Of a stretch of DNA of 64,000 nt, positions 10,981 through 21,939 are shown one piece after another. Source of the DNA: Oegoconia quadripuncta (lineage: Eukaryota > Arthropoda > Insecta > Lepidoptera > Autostichidae); NCBI GenBank assembly GCA_949316235.1, contig OX438757.1, positions 13,510,657-13,574,656 on the forward strand, read 5' to 3'. How positions within the stretch are numbered: position 1 is the stretch's first letter; every line of letters starts with the position of its first letter. The position numbers and the translations under genes are program-made. Below the pieces are notes generated by a model. That model did no database searches and was not told the origin of the DNA. It was given only the letters and a program-made list of their open reading frames with translations.

Positions 10981-11372
10981 ACCGGATGATTATTTTTACC
11001 ATAAGGAAAATAATAGGGCACATTAAGTAATTGAAATAGAAGATATTGGCATAGTTAGTTTTTTTTTTTTTTCAAAAATGCACGCACCGGCTCGACTTTG
11101 ATATGCGACTGGCGTGATTCGTAGGGTTCCTATCATGCGAAATTTATTTTAGTGATCTATTATTTTCCTAAAGTTTTCTTTATTTATTTTATTTAAGGCT
11201 GTAAATATGTGGCATAGGCTGCAAACGCGACCGTCAAATGACACAATTCAGGCTTTATTCGATAACGGTTTTGAAAAAGAAGAAAATAAACTGCCAATGC
11301 TAATATACCTTCTATTTCACTTACCTAATATGCCTTATTTTTTTCCTTACGGTAAAAAAACTCATCAAGGTA
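10979..11372 (+). mobile_element. MITE-B, copy 1 (long inverted ends)
   Basis: Left end ATACCGGATGATTATTTTTA; the right end is its inverse (GGTAAAAAAACTCATCAAGG). The inverted arms run about 90 bp, including AATAGGGCA, GAAATAGAAG and ATTGGCAT. The internal core holds ATGCGACTGGCGTGATTCG, AAATTTATTTT and CTGCAAACGCGACCG, conserved in the copies at 40688 (reversed), 42196 and 43250 (reversed). Non-coding. Confidence 0.7.
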
Positions 11373-11836
11373 TTTTATATTTTTTCTTATTGATTGAATC
11401 GCACCATTATTTGTCGCAATCCAAAAAAAATATCCAATTTTACATCACAAATTAAGAAATGCTGATATCTTACAATCGAAACATAATGTTATTCAGGTAT
11501 ACGAGCGATTGTATAAAAAGTTAATATCTTCGAAAAATTTCCCTTAATTTAATTTTAAAATTAAAAACCGCACTCGCGGTTCCATGCGTTTTATTGAGAT
11601 ACATCTGGACAAAAACTGGAGACACCCCCACACTCGCACGCACGTTCGTTCGTTTCGTTCGATTGCGTTTAAAAGCGTATCAAACCAAAAATAATATATA
11701 TATATCATTTTTCTACCTTATTCGAACATTTTTGTCGGGACTTTAAATGAAAAGTCCCGTTTTAAAATACAGAATTTGTTGAACAATCACTTGAATGTAT
11801 GCGTGTACACTTTTATTCAATAAAGTGGGTGTCAAG
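11373..11836. other. non-coding with hairpin
   Basis: Contains ACCGCACTCGCGGTTCC near 11567 and a hairpin around 11736-11760 with perfect 9-bp arms (CGGGACTTT / AAAGTCCCG). A run of CACGCACGTTCGTTCG lies near 11637. No coding sequence recognised. Confidence 0.4.
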
Positions 11837-11839
11837 ACG

Positions 11840-12155
11840 ATGGGACCCTGGGGCCCTGAGACAAAACATCTGGTCCAAGACCTGTCGACGCGTCTCATCG
11901 AGGCTTCTGGTGACCGCAGAGCGAGCGGCTTCCTAGCTTAGAGAATAAGTCTCGCTATTCAGCGCGGGAACGCCGCTTGCCTGTTGAGCACTATGCCGCC
12001 TCGAGGAAATGCTCTAGACGCAATTTTTTACCTGTAGATGTTTGTGTTTATAAATGTTTGTAAAAAAAAAAGAAATGACTAATTAAATAATAATTATAAA
12101 TATTTAACTAATATTATAAATGTGAAAAAATAAAGTGTTAATAATAATAATAATA
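11840..12155 (+). pseudogene. LINE polymerase C-terminus with 3' UTR (GPWGPET type)
   Basis: From 11840 the frame reads MGPWGPETKHLVQDLS, RLIEASGDRRASGFLA, one in-frame TAG, then RISLAIQRGNAACLLSTMP, ending IFYL and a stop at 12035-12037. The same peptide pattern (LGPWGLGT, RRLADVTGDPRAGCFLAQR) occurs at 51757-51964, so it is a repeated coding end. I take it for the C-terminus of a lepidopteran non-LTR retrotransposon; the clade is uncertain. A short UTR follows, ending in AATAAAGTG and an (AAT)n tail near 12155. Confidence 0.6.
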
Positions 12156-12289
12156 TATGTGATATTTATTTATTTATATTATATAGTTTACTAATAATCA
12201 CGTGTAATTTTATAACTAAGTGTATAATTCTGTATTCTAGTAGTGTATGTATGTAAATAACATATAATATTATATACCTATATGTATAG

Positions 12290-12465
12290 TATATTTGTCA
12301 TTCCATAACTGCACTTTTTGTTCACCGTCCCGCACAATGCTCTAACCACCACTGAGGTTGGCTGGAAGAGATCTCTATTAGATTATAGAGATAAGCTCAC
12401 CTTTGTACAATATTTCCGACTGATTGTCAACATGTTTTTTATGTGCAATAAAGAATAATAAACAA
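12290..12465 (+). mobile_element. LINE 3' end fragment
   Basis: Reads GAGGTTGGCTGGAAGAGATC, ATAAGCTCACCTTTGTAC, then TGTGCAATAAAGAATAATAA. It parallels the 3' end at about 20880-21020 (CTGAAAGAGATCCC, GATAAGTCCGCCTTTGTAC, CAATAAAGCG). It is a 5'-truncated 3' UTR of a LINE. Confidence 0.55.
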
Positions 12466-12599
12466 TTACCAGGAGTGACAACAACCAAGTCAGCATCTAG
12501 ATTTCTAATTTATGAATAATACAGTTTCTCTGCGCTTACTTTTTAACCCGCTTTTGTTAGCTTCACTTGGAAATAACAATGTAATCAAATCTTGAAAGT

Positions 12600-12935
12600 A
12601 AATTTGTACTTACTATGTAGTTCTGATGACAATACTATAATTTGGTATCTTGGAGCTGATCTGATGATTGAGCCAGGAGGTGGATGGTGAAACTCTTCAG
12701 TGGCTACTAGTAAACCCCTCGAGTTTAGACTCATATGATTCGTTTTGACGAGTCCAATATATTACACTTGGTGTTAACGATCTGATGATGGAGCCAGGAG
12801 ATGGATGGCGGATATGAAACATGTTTTTTTAGTATTTTAAACACATGTTATTAGTTTTTAATCGACTTCAATCAAAAAAGAAGGAGGTTCTATGTTCGGT
12901 TGTATGTATTTTTTCCATTTACCTACTTCGTAAAA
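12600..12935 (+). repeat. dispersed repeat (GATGATGGAGCCAGGAG family)
   Basis: A phrase near GAGCTGATCTGATGATTGAG recurs within the stretch as GATCTGATGATGGAGCC, then AAGAAGGAGGTTCTATG and TTCGGTTGTATG. Related pieces lie at 50620-50660 (AAAGGAGGAGGTTCTAAAT) and 51030-51200 (AGATCGGATGATGGACTCCG). Old interspersed repeat, non-coding. Confidence 0.45.
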
Positions 12936-13550
12936 TATGACAATTTGTCTCGAAAATGGCAGAAACTGCGACGTTTCGCCAGCACGACGAAATTTCGTTA
13001 TCTTACTGTTTGCATGCATTACGCTGGTCACATTAACGCCCCAGCACTAGCAACGCTGAAAGTACCTAATTCGTTTGTAAAACAATTATAGAGATGGGGA
13101 GATTAATCACGAATCTAATTAAGGTCTTATTTGTTGTTTACTTGCGTCCATTTTCTTTTCTTACACGCCAGATTTCTTGCACGCACCTTGGCTTTCCCTG
13201 GTTTATTCTGTGGAAACCTTTTATTTATCTAAATCTGCCACCAATATTAATAGCATCTATTTAAGATATGATAGCCAGTTCATTAAATCTATGTAGGATC
13301 TATGTTAGGAAAGGATCTATGCCTTGCCAACTAATTTTATTTTGATAGAGATGTCTATATTTAAGTTACGTTACATAGGTACCTTTTGTAATAATTTAAA
13401 ACGCGGCAGGTCAGTGACCTCATTCGCACTACACACAAACCTTTACAGGTTTTCGTAGGCGTCTTATACTCGTAGTGAATATTGTTAAAATAACGTTCTA
13501 TGGATAAATAAATAAAAAAATTGGAGATTCTTGGAGAGACCGTCTTAAAT
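12936..13550. other. non-coding gap
   Basis: No gene recognised. The open frames at 12900-13091 and 13361-13603 have no domains, and the second overlaps the start of the next repeat. Confidence 0.45.
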
Positions 13551-13755
13551 CTAACTAATATTATAAATGCAAAAGTTTGGATGTTTGTTTGTTGCTCAAT
13601 CACGGCGAAACAGATGAAAGGATTTGGATGAAATTTGGTATAATTTTTATCCCGATAAAGTGAATAGTACCCGCGTTATAAAAAAATTAAATGTATCCAC
13701 GATAAAGTTATTCAACGCAGGCGGAGCCGCAGGCGGAGCCGCAAGCGGAAAGCTA
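13551..13755 (+). mobile_element. Helitron-like short element (CTAG family), complete
   Basis: Starts TAACTAATATTATAAATGC, continues AAAGTTTGGATGTTTGTTTG, GATGAAATTTGGTATA and TAAAGTTATTCAACGC. It ends with a GC-rich GGCGGAGCCGC stem, duplicated here, and AAGCTAG followed by T. A hairpin just before CTAG fits a Helitron 3' end; there is no terminal inverted repeat. About 205 bp, non-autonomous. Confidence 0.6.
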
Positions 13756-14422
13756 GTCATTCATAAGTTTAAAAAGGCCGATCCCAATGTTCAACTTTAA
13801 GCAATTCGAATTTTGAATTTACCATTTTAGTGTTACTATATCTCCAAGTTGATCAAATATAGAAGTCTAAAAGAGTTAAAATTGGATGCATGATTTTTAA
13901 TGAAATTATGTTTTTAATGGCCAATTGATATTGACGACGACAAAATATTTCATCTTAACCTTTCTCCAGAAGCGGGAGTAGGTATTTGTTATGCAACCGT
14001 CAGATTGCAATGTCTGATAACAAAAGAGCTTACAATTCGCATAGCCATTCTTTGGGTGTCCTCTCACTGGTATAGATCGACATATTTTCTACCTTTCAGA
14101 GCCACGGAGAATAGAGACCGTGTTCTTATAACTTTTAGTGACAATGTAGAAGTATTAAAATAGATACCTTTATACATACTATTTTGCCAACCGTAAAGTA
14201 AGGCAAATGAACATAACAGATCGCAGAGAGACAGATCCATTTATGACAGTTATCAAAATCGTTTCCCAAATCGTATACGCTTGCACTAGTTTTAATGATA
14301 AGTATTATTACATTACATTAAATTATAATAATAGATGCGTTTTCTTCCTTAAGTAACATTTTATCTAGCATTCCCTTTGTTCCGTTTAGTGTAACTACAT
14401 TTACATTTTTCTGACTTTACAG
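13756..14422 (+). other. intron upstream of channel exon
   Basis: AT-rich, non-coding. Its end, TTTTTCTGACTTTACAG at 14406-14422, is a good pyrimidine-rich 3' splice site for the channel exon. Nothing else recognised. Confidence 0.6.
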
Positions 14423-14631
14423 ACTTTCTGCGTGGTATCAAAGCGATTCCGAAAGAACTACATCCACCGCTTCACAGCGACCAGATCTCTGTTCTGGTGG
14501 TCGCCCTGGTCCCCGGTGCGTCGCGCGTGCGTCTACCTCTCCACCAATCAGTACTTCGACTACATCGTCATGGCCACTATCCTGTTCAATTGTGTCTTCC
14601 TCGCCATGTCGGAGACCGTCGAAGAGGCTGA
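14423..14631 (+). CDS. voltage-gated sodium-channel-family exon (start of domain I; DSC1/Nav2-like)
   Basis: A 209-bp internal exon. The splice acceptor AG is at 14421-14422 and the donor GTGAGT begins at 14632. In frame it encodes TFCVVSKRFRKNYIHRFTAT, then PWSPVRRACVYLS, TNQYFDYIVMATILF, NCVFLAMSETVEEA, with a split final codon. The basic stretch before the membrane and the hydrophobic run DYIVMATILFNCVFLAM are the cytoplasmic lead-in and segment S1 of domain I of four-domain voltage-gated cation channels. The wording is closer to my memory of the DSC1/NaCP60E (Nav2) channel than to para (Nav1). The complete protein would be about 2000 residues or more; no other exon was recognised, so neighbours are outside the window or hidden. 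GC-rich codon use contrasts with the surrounding intron. The WW in SLFWW looks unusual but I cannot check it. Confidence 0.8.
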
Positions 14632-15870
14632 GTGAGTATTCCTTTTTCATTTTACTTATAAGATGACGATCGACGCTATTTACCTGTAGCTTATCTTGTT
14701 CTTTTGGCTGACCTTAGTTTGTTCAGATCCTTCAATGAGCCAGGTATATCTTGGTATGTTTTATTATTAGTAACAAACTGAATCAGTGGTCATATGCAGA
14801 CCCATCCGAACAAAGAGTAATTCTGCCGCACATTTCCAATTAATAATATACAATTTTCAATAAACAACAAATCATATTCTAATTTTCAAATTGATTGCAT
14901 TTAGATAATTTGAAATAAGTTTTCTTTTCGGGAAGTTTATTTTTTGCTTAAAGAATTTTTCAAATTTCAAATTTCAAGTAGGCATCCTGAAATATCATAA
15001 TGACAGCGACAGAGTTTACATAGAACATACTAATAAGAACTATTACTTCGTATTAAGTACTGTTTACTGTAATACTTCTGTATAGATGTACCTACCTACC
15101 TACGACCACGGTGTCTATGCGACTGTGGCTGTGATTTCGAATCTCAATCAGCACGAGACGAGGTGCAACCAATCTGCACCTCTGGTATCATAATGTCCCA
15201 CTATTAAGGCCCCTCTCACGTGCCCTCAATTTACTCTGCTTATGCAGAACCTTTGCATACTGCATACTTGAGTAGGAACGAACCAACGCGCTTCAACAGT
15301 AGGAGCTAAACTTCTCTGGTCACAGATATGCTTCCGTTCGTCTAAGTTCATTTATTCGATTTAAATTGATACTATGCACGTCGTAAAATGGAGATGGGAC
15401 AGAAAGGACGGCTATCAGAAACGTTGCAGCTAAAGAAAAATGTTCTTAGAATAATGAGACGTCTTTAACTTTTGGAGATATTTTGACCTACAGTCATATA
15501 TTTTGGAAAAAAAATTATAGTCCGCAAGAATGGTAAATTTGCACAAAAACGTATTGCTACATGAACCTTTGACAAACAGCAATTTAGATGAATTACTTAT
15601 ACATTCAAAAGAACTAAATCATAATTATTGCCATTAAACCATACGTGGATGTGTATACCAAATTTGGTGGATCCAAGGTTAGTTTGATTTGAGTTGATTT
15701 ATCTGGTTATTTTTAACTCGATCAGTTTTTTGTTTATAAAGTTGCCTGCTGGTTATAGGTTCCATTTATCGGACTGTAACTTGAGTTGATACTTATTTCT
15801 AATACTTAATAATTCATTAAATCCATTTCGAAAATAAATCTTTTAACTTATAGTTGGTGACAGATCTTTT
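14632..15870. other. intron-like gap
   Basis: Follows the channel exon donor. AT-rich. I searched by eye for the next channel exon (segment S2, YIFLAIY-like) and did not find it. No repeat assigned with confidence. Confidence 0.5.
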
Positions 15871-16050
15871 TTAAATGTCCACTATATTAAAGTCAGGGCA
15901 AGCATCAATGTTGATAGCATTGTTATGTTCCAGCTATTTGAGTTAAACAACAACAGGACGATCCTTCCGGGTGAGGGCTGTTCCACCTTCATCCTCATCT
16001 TCACGTAACGTCAGTTGTGATTGAATTCAACCGGTAGTGCAACATCCGTG
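15871..16050 (+). mobile_element. SINE family C, degraded
   Basis: Recognisable pieces in the right order: TTAAATGTCCAC, GCATCAATGTTGATAGCATT, GTTATGTTCCAGC, CTTCCGGGTGAGG, TTCCACCTTCATCCTCATC, TCAGTTGTGATTGAA. Strongly diverged and without an A-tail, so an old insertion. Confidence 0.5.
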
Positions 16051-16842
16051 AACCTCACCAAAGATATGTTCCCTAAAAAGGACAACAGCTCCTACTCCTT
16101 GGCATCATAATCGTCATTTGGAGGCTCCACTGAAAACCAGCGCTGTAATGAAGGACTAACCCATGTTGAGTTGGAGATTTTTTTGACTCCACCTTGCGAC
16201 ATCGACAATTAGATGGCAAACACAATGCTAACTTTTTGTATTTGTCTCGACTGTGTAATACTTGTACCTGATTGTTTGTATCATGAGATGCGTTTAAATA
16301 TTTTTTCTTTCCTTCTTTCTAATATTCTTCTTCTTCTTTCCACTTTGTAAAGATATCCAATTCTGTCTAAACAGATATTACATACCAAGTTTTGGCCAGC
16401 CACATCAGCTGATATCACCTAAGCGAAATAATGTCATAATACATGATAGTCTATTTTCCACGCGTGTGATGCTAGAATATACAAAGTGAAATTCAGCTAT
16501 TTTGATAATATCAAAAAATTGTGCGAAAATAGTGCCAAATAGTGTGCAAAACAAAAAAAAATGTGCCACTATAGTTTATGAGTTATTAGATATTGTATTG
16601 TAGGCATTGTAGCGTCACGTGTTGCTGGAATCCTCATTCTCATAGGCAGATAATGTTTTGCCTATGATTTGTATTGAATATAATTTATATCCTAATTCGT
16701 CTTCTTAATGACAAAAACATCAAATTCTTGAGGACCAGAACGTGGCCACACATACAGCATTGGTTTTGTTTACAGTTGTTAAGTACAGTTTGTTTGGTTC
16801 TTAAATATCCTAATTAACTGTTTAAGTATTTAAAATCAAAAA
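16051..16842. other. intron-like gap
   Basis: AT-rich non-coding sequence with a CTTCTTCTTC run near 16327. Nothing else recognised. Confidence 0.4.
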
Positions 16843-17050
16843 AACCCGACAGCATGTTTAATATTCTGCGGAAGCCATGTTGATTTTATATGTATCCTTT
16901 GACATTCCATGTATCAAGACGAATTTAATGACACCATTCACTTCGAAATCAGTTAAGCCGTTTAGGCTATAGGATGCGCCAAAGTAACGGACATACATAC
17001 AGACACTCGAAATATTTTACGCTCCTTTCTTGGGCGGTCGGTTAAAAACT
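16843..17050 (+). repeat. dispersed repeat (CCCGACAGCAT family)
   Basis: Reads AAACCCGACAGCATG, GCGGAAGCCATGTTG, TCAAGACGAATTTAATGACA, AGCCGTTTAGGCTATAG, GGACATACATACAGAC, ending in GGTCGGTTAAAAACTG. The same order is found at 39810-40030, which proves a dispersed repeat. Non-coding. Confidence 0.55.
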
Positions 17051-17484
17051 GTATTGTTTTTCCATTGGACACTATGACATTATCAAAACATGATTTCCAC
17101 TTTGTGTATTCTTGCATCACGGCCGTTATTTTCTTACTTTTCCTTAGCGTCGTAAAACTCCTCGGATTTGGCCAATTCATCTCGCGAGTGTCGTAAAAAG
17201 CGACTTAATTAAGGGATTTGTTGAAGGATTCAACCACACATAGTAGGGACATAGTTGTAGTTGTGCTGATATCTGGAAGTGTTTTACTCATTTCCAAAAC
17301 GAAGCAGGTTATCAATTATATTTTGTACAGTCACCTGCAGCTAAAAGTATATCCATAGATGAAATTGTTTGATTTTGGGTAAATTAGATTGCGCAAAAAA
17401 GATAGTCCCGTTCAAAATCTGCTGACATTGCAGCGGACAAATATAAAAAAAAATAATTATGATAGAATTAGAAGTATGGCGTTA

Positions 17485-17733
17485 TACCGGTTGGACATAG
17501 GAAATGTGCAGACTATTTTGTCCTCTCCGACATCTGATGCAGCTGCCTAGCTGCCAAAGTAACCTTACTTTGTCAACTGGTCACTGAACTTTCTGACTAG
17601 TGACTCTCATTATCTTTGTTATTATATTTGTGTTATTTTCCTTGTCAGTGTTGTGTTAACTAGCGAAGGGCACAATGGGATTGACATGTCCCATAGGACA
17701 AAAATCCCTAAATAAAATAAAGATTAAAAAAAA
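17485..17733 (+). mobile_element. 5'-truncated LINE tail with 13-bp target duplication
   Basis: Direct repeats AAGTATGGCGTTA at 17472-17484 and 17734-17746 flank a 249-bp insert. It ends AATAAAATAAAGATT plus an A-run, as target-primed retrotransposition predicts. The internal text (CCTCTCCGACATCTGATGC, GGGCACAATGGGATTGAC, ATGTCCCATAGGACAAAAAT) has no reading frame, so only 3' UTR was copied. A SINE is possible, but there is no tRNA-like head. Confidence 0.8.
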
Positions 17734-17746
17734 AAGTATGGCGTTA

Positions 17747-18734
17747 GTAAAAAGAATAAAATAAATTTAACTGTCAGGATAACCTATACCAGAAGATCAA
17801 TAATTAAATATGTGGGAGATATTCCCTAATCGAGTAGAAACATTTACTGACTAGCCAGTGATGCAGATTTCTTTTAAACTGTTTTCCAGTCAATATAGCT
17901 TTAAATCATATGGCAGTGCGTTATAAACTTTTTGAGTCATGTAATACACTTTTTCTGTGACGCTACCAGGATTATATTTAGGTAATATATCCCTTTTTAT
18001 GTACAATTACATTTTTAGTGGTAAGAGAGCAAAATATTTTAAATGTATTACAGAAAAGATTAGGCTTATTTTTTATTCTGCGTTGTATACGGTAGTATAC
18101 AACGACAAAGTCGGTAGACTTTGAGATACTTGAATCAGATTTACCGAACAACCATCAATTAAAGCCAGTTTAACAGGCCCCCGGCACTCCATACAAGCGA
18201 ACAGATTTAATTACCTACATTACATGTGATCAGTCTGCATGTACACGTTTATGTGTGTGCATAAATCATCCGCATACGCAGCGAGCAGCCGTCAATCGAT
18301 GTATGCGTACCCCTTGGCCGTACCCTTTAAACGCGAGTGACATGAACTGGGGACGGAGGAGGGAGGTGAGGATCACTTCTTTATGTACTTTTCTTTTACA
18401 GAAGGGTGCGAGTTTTATTCTTCCATGTAAGTAGTTAGGTACAACTTACCAAAGTTTCGACATGATAAGTAAACTTCAAAGTCACCGCCAAACAACGTTC
18501 ATAGTTGAGTGGGGAGATTACAACTACTAGGGTAGGTGTAAATTTACTGTCAGTAACCAGATGTTACAGTATTTAGACTAAGCTCTCGTAATAGGATTAC
18601 TTAGATAGTCTTACATTATACTTAGGGCTGTAGGTTTGTCCTTAACGACCTTTGTCAAATATCACTTTACTTATCGTAAATTTGATCAAATTAGGAGCGT
18701 TGTGGGTTACATTCGATTTATTACTTTGTGCAGA
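17747..18734. other. intron-like gap with hairpin
   Basis: A perfect 10-bp hairpin lies at 18081-18104 (CGTTGTATAC, loop GGTA, GTATACAACG). A less AT-rich block at 18225-18370 (around GCATACGCAGCGAGCAGCCG and TTTAAACGCGAG) could be a conserved non-coding element, but I see no frame. Confidence 0.4.
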
Positions 18735-18960
18735 CCAAGTTGTAAAAGAAAAGGTGAATATCGTGTCGTACCAAGAGGTTAAAATCTGTTTCTGTATAAT
18801 GTGATTTTCTTGTTTTTATTAATATTGTTGTTGCTATAGTGTGGTGTGAAATAAATATATGTATATATCTATGTCTATGTCTAAAACGAGGGCGGAAAGT
18901 AAAGAGACGTATATAGTCATTACTCCACCGACAAGAGCATAGCTTAAATTGAAGTGAGAG
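18735..18960 (+). repeat. repeat split by a short LINE-type tail
   Basis: The outer parts, GAAAAGGTGAATATCGTGTC and AAAACGAGGGCGGAAAGTA, are contiguous in the reverse-oriented copy at about 23050-23155. Here they are separated by some 97 bp (about 18785-18881). That insert contains TAGTGTGGTGTGAAATAAAT and a TATATCTATGTC tail, which resembles the 3' end of an RTE-type LINE. In the uninterrupted copy the frame reads NVVSYQEVKTRAESRETWS, so the host repeat is probably itself the coding end of a retroelement. Confidence 0.5.
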
Positions 18961-19000
18961 ACAGGGCATACGATGCATCATCTGTTACTGTTTATTTTCA

Positions 19001-19222
19001 TCATTTTATATTGTTTTTTTTTGGAACTTGTATAAAGGCTTCCCCCATTGAATTCCAGAGCGATCGGTTGGAAGCGGCCTGCATCCCACGATTTCCTATG
19101 ACCTTTATCAGCTCATCTGCCCGCATTGTGAGTGGACGTCCTACGCTGCGCTTGCCGGTGCGTGGACTCCACTCGAGAACTTTAATGCCCCACAGGCCAT
19201 TAGCATCAATCAGTAACAGCAA
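19001..19222 (-). pseudogene. RTE-type LINE polymerase C-terminal remnant
   Basis: The minus-strand frame contains GLWGIKVLEWSPRTGKRSVG, RPLTMRADELIKVIGNRG and ASNRSLWNSMGEAFIQ. The order W-PRTG-R-VGRP-T ... D-L ... G-W-AA-R-W-GEA-Q is the C-terminus common to RTE-clade LINE polymerases in insects. Only about 60 codons remain; the endonuclease and RT core are absent. A dead fragment. Confidence 0.65.
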
Positions 19223-19352
19223 ACATTTATTGCAGACTCGCGTTCATAGAATATTATAGTACTGCTATCTGAAAACTGTGTTAGTACACTTTAATGAAAA
19301 ACGCTTGCATTTGATACAGTTACCTGTCCCACATGAATACCGTTATTCAAAC

Positions 19353-19560
19353 ACACTAATATTATAAATGCGAAAATGAATCTGTCGGCCTGTTTGTTAC
19401 CTTTTCACGACTAAACCTCTGTACCGAAATTTGGCGGAGTTCTAGCTTGGGACCCGAAGAATAACATAGGGTTTCATTCTGAATTCACGATAAAGAACAT
19501 CGTACAAGCCACGTGCAGATAGCTACGAAAAGAATACACTTGCTAGCACTTCACTTGACA
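19353..19560 (+). mobile_element. CTAG-family (Helitron-like) fragment
   Basis: Begins CACTAATATTATAAATGCG, then CTGTTTGTTACCTTTTCACG, CTAAACCTCTGTACCG and TTCACGATAAAGAAC. The right end is decayed. A second fragment of the same type (GCCTGCTTTGTTATCTTTTC, ATTGAAATTTGGCAG) lies at about 19950-20115. Confidence 0.45.
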
Positions 19561-20129
19561 TTTTACTTGTCCAACTCTCTACTTTCCTTATTCCTAGTTG
19601 GTACTAACTATATTCAATATTTTTAACCGACTCCGCACGTTATCTCCAAGTAAATTTGTATTGGTAAATGAATAAGTATTAGAAGTATATAGGCTATTTT
19701 TTCTTTTGACATTTATGACGTGAAGTGTCAAATTACTGGATCATAGTAAAAACTGGTAAAAATTGAAATATTATACAATATTGTTTATTTTTTGAATTTG
19801 TACTTATTTATAGCCTACCTATAGTAGAATTGACTAAAGAAATTGAATCAAAAAAATTGACAGCAAGTAAAGATATGTAAATTTAATTAAATTAGGTGAA
19901 ATCGCTTGACTGGCACGTTGGCATGCCACCGTGGCTTCAATGATCGCGACGCAAAACTGGTATGCCTGCTTTGTTATCTTTTCAGGACTAAACATGTGAA
20001 ACAGTCGTATTGAAATTTGGCAGAAAGGTAGTCTGGAGAAGGGCATATGCTTTAAGACACAAAAGATGAGTTCGCGCATAAAGTATTTCCAACAGAGCGA
20101 AGCTAGAAAGCTAGATCTATTACATAAAG

Positions 20130-21295
20130 CAGCGGTTCTCAATTTTTTTTTGACCACAGAACCCGTACTTCTGGAACTAGAATGACTTCAGAACGTACAG
20201 ACATATCGGTACATATTCGGAATTCGCAAATTTGATCACGTTTCAGAGTTCCGCAACAAGCTGAAGTGGACTACTGTTAGGTTTCGGAGAAACTCAAACA
20301 TACTGTTCCTGCTTTATAACTTATTATTCAACCCAGCCGCTCCTCTGTACCTACACGAGAGATTTAACTACATGTGTGACGCTAGTGACGGCAGGCTTCG
20401 CTCGAGCAACAATTTGAAATTAAGATTTCCCAGCCACCATACTCGCTTATATACAAAATCTTTCTCGGTACGAGCTGTGCGTCTGTGGAACCAGTTACCA
20501 GTTCTGGTGAGAAAGTCTCCATCGCTTGATTCCTTCAGAACGAATGTTAGAAAGCTCTGGAGTGTTGATACAGTCGCATTTTGAGCCATTATTATTATAT
20601 ATTTATCTTTTTTTTTCTCGATATTTTCTTAAAGTAGGTATTTTATTTATACAATTTTTATATGGATATCAATTCATGAATATGTATTATGTAAGTATAT
20701 TATATGTATATTGTATGTACTTAAGTTTATGTATGTAAGTATAATTAGGTATGTATATTGCATAAGTATATATTTATTTCGAGTGTATTTATTGTAGTAT
20801 AAGTTAAGTTAAGTTCTATCAATACTCACAATTTTCCCTAAACTGTGATTGTTGATTTGCTTTGTGTACGGCCAGTTAATCTGTCCTTTGGCATTTACCT
20901 GGGTTGTCTGAAAGAGATCCCTATTTGGGATAAGTCCGCCTTTGTACTTAAATTTAATTTCGGTAGAATAACTTTGTACATTTTATAAAGTACAATAAAG
21001 CGTTTACAAACAAACAAACTTTTTTGGCGGATCCCCAAATTGAAAATAACACGTGTGATTGTACCTTGTAATTTGCATACCGAGACTTTCATATATTCAA
21101 TTTTTTCATATAGGTATTTATAGTAGCACTAAAATTAGACAATTGAACGCGAAAATCTGGAACTGCATCCAGTCTGGTTGTTTGTAAGTGTAAAGGTCGG
21201 TATAAGTAGCGGATCAGGGTGGCCGCAGCCCGCGGTTAAGTTCGGCCCTTCCACGGAACCCTAGGGTACCGCGCACCACCATTTGGGAACCGCTG
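20130..21295. mobile_element. hAT-type non-autonomous element carrying a LINE tail
   Basis: Inverted ends CAGCGGTTCTCAA (20130-20142) and TTGGGAACCGCTG (21283-21295) match the hAT terminal consensus (CAG-GGTTCTCAA). The flanking 8-mers ACATAAAG and ATATAAGG agree at 6 of 8 positions, consistent with an aged 8-bp hAT duplication. The right interior reads CCACGGAACCCTAGGGTACC, usual for short hAT elements. No hAT transposase is present. A non-LTR retrotransposon fragment occupies most of the interior, so this is a nested insertion. Confidence 0.75.
20213..20584 (+). pseudogene. LINE polymerase C-terminal fragment inside hAT element
   Basis: The frame is open from at least 20213 and reads KFDHVSEFRNKLKWTTVRFR, FNPAAPLYLHERFNYM, LRFPSHHTRLYTKSFSVRAV, RLWNQLPVLVRKS, ending SVDTVAF and a stop. 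The RFR ... SFSV-A-RLWN-LP block is the usual tail of Jockey/CR1-type LINE polymerases. About 120 codons survive and the RT core is gone. A 3' UTR containing TATG-type repeats follows to about 21020, ending GGCATTTACCTGGG, GAAAGAGATCCC, TACAATAAAGCGTTTAC and (AAAC)n. Confidence 0.7.
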
Positions 21296-21794
21296 ATATA
21301 AGGTACCATTATCTACCTATCGTTGTTTATCCCATCCTAAAACATGACATCATGAGAAAAATATCTCAACATTTTAAATTATTCTGCTTTCTAAAAGTCA
21401 TTAGGTTAGAGAATTCGGTGGAAATGAACACTTTCATGTCATTTAACCTGCAATAAGTCTTACATGATAGCATCTTAACCATTTTCTTAGAATGCCTCGT
21501 CGGAGATACGTGAGCGAGGAATGGGGGTAACCAAATGGTGCACGTAGAGATTACGAGGCGTTAATTAAAATTACATAAATCAACTGCTTTATGGCCCCAC
21601 TGGTGGGTCACAGCGTCCACACTAGGAGAGTCTGGCCATAACATAATTGGAAAGTTGGATCAATTGGCAGATTCATACTTATATACCTAGTTATTGAATA
21701 GGATGAAAATTACAAGAGGTCGTTTCGGCACGTAAAGAGAATAGAAGCAACCCATCTTTTCCCATGCGTTTTAAAGGCGACCAAGGAACTTACA
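21296..21794. other. non-coding gap
   Basis: No gene or repeat recognised. Confidence 0.4.
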
Positions 21795-21939
21795 ACCAAA
21801 AAAGAATTATGCCATTTCAACGGCGATGCATTCACTCCCTGTCAGGTGTGCATTTCTGCATATTTCGGAAAGTAAAACGCGGATTGCACGCATTAAACTT
21901 TTAATTTTTGGTACACCCAAACGCGTAGTTACGAGTATA
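21795..21939 (-). repeat. dispersed repeat (TGTTCCAAACATTAA family), cut by mariner
   Basis: Reverse complement of the stretch at 48280-48380: GGCATTATTC-type end, CATTTCTGCATATTT, CATTAAACTTTTAAT, GTACACCCAAACGC. The mariner element at 21940 interrupts its end and the rest of the repeat is not found on the other side. Confidence 0.55.
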
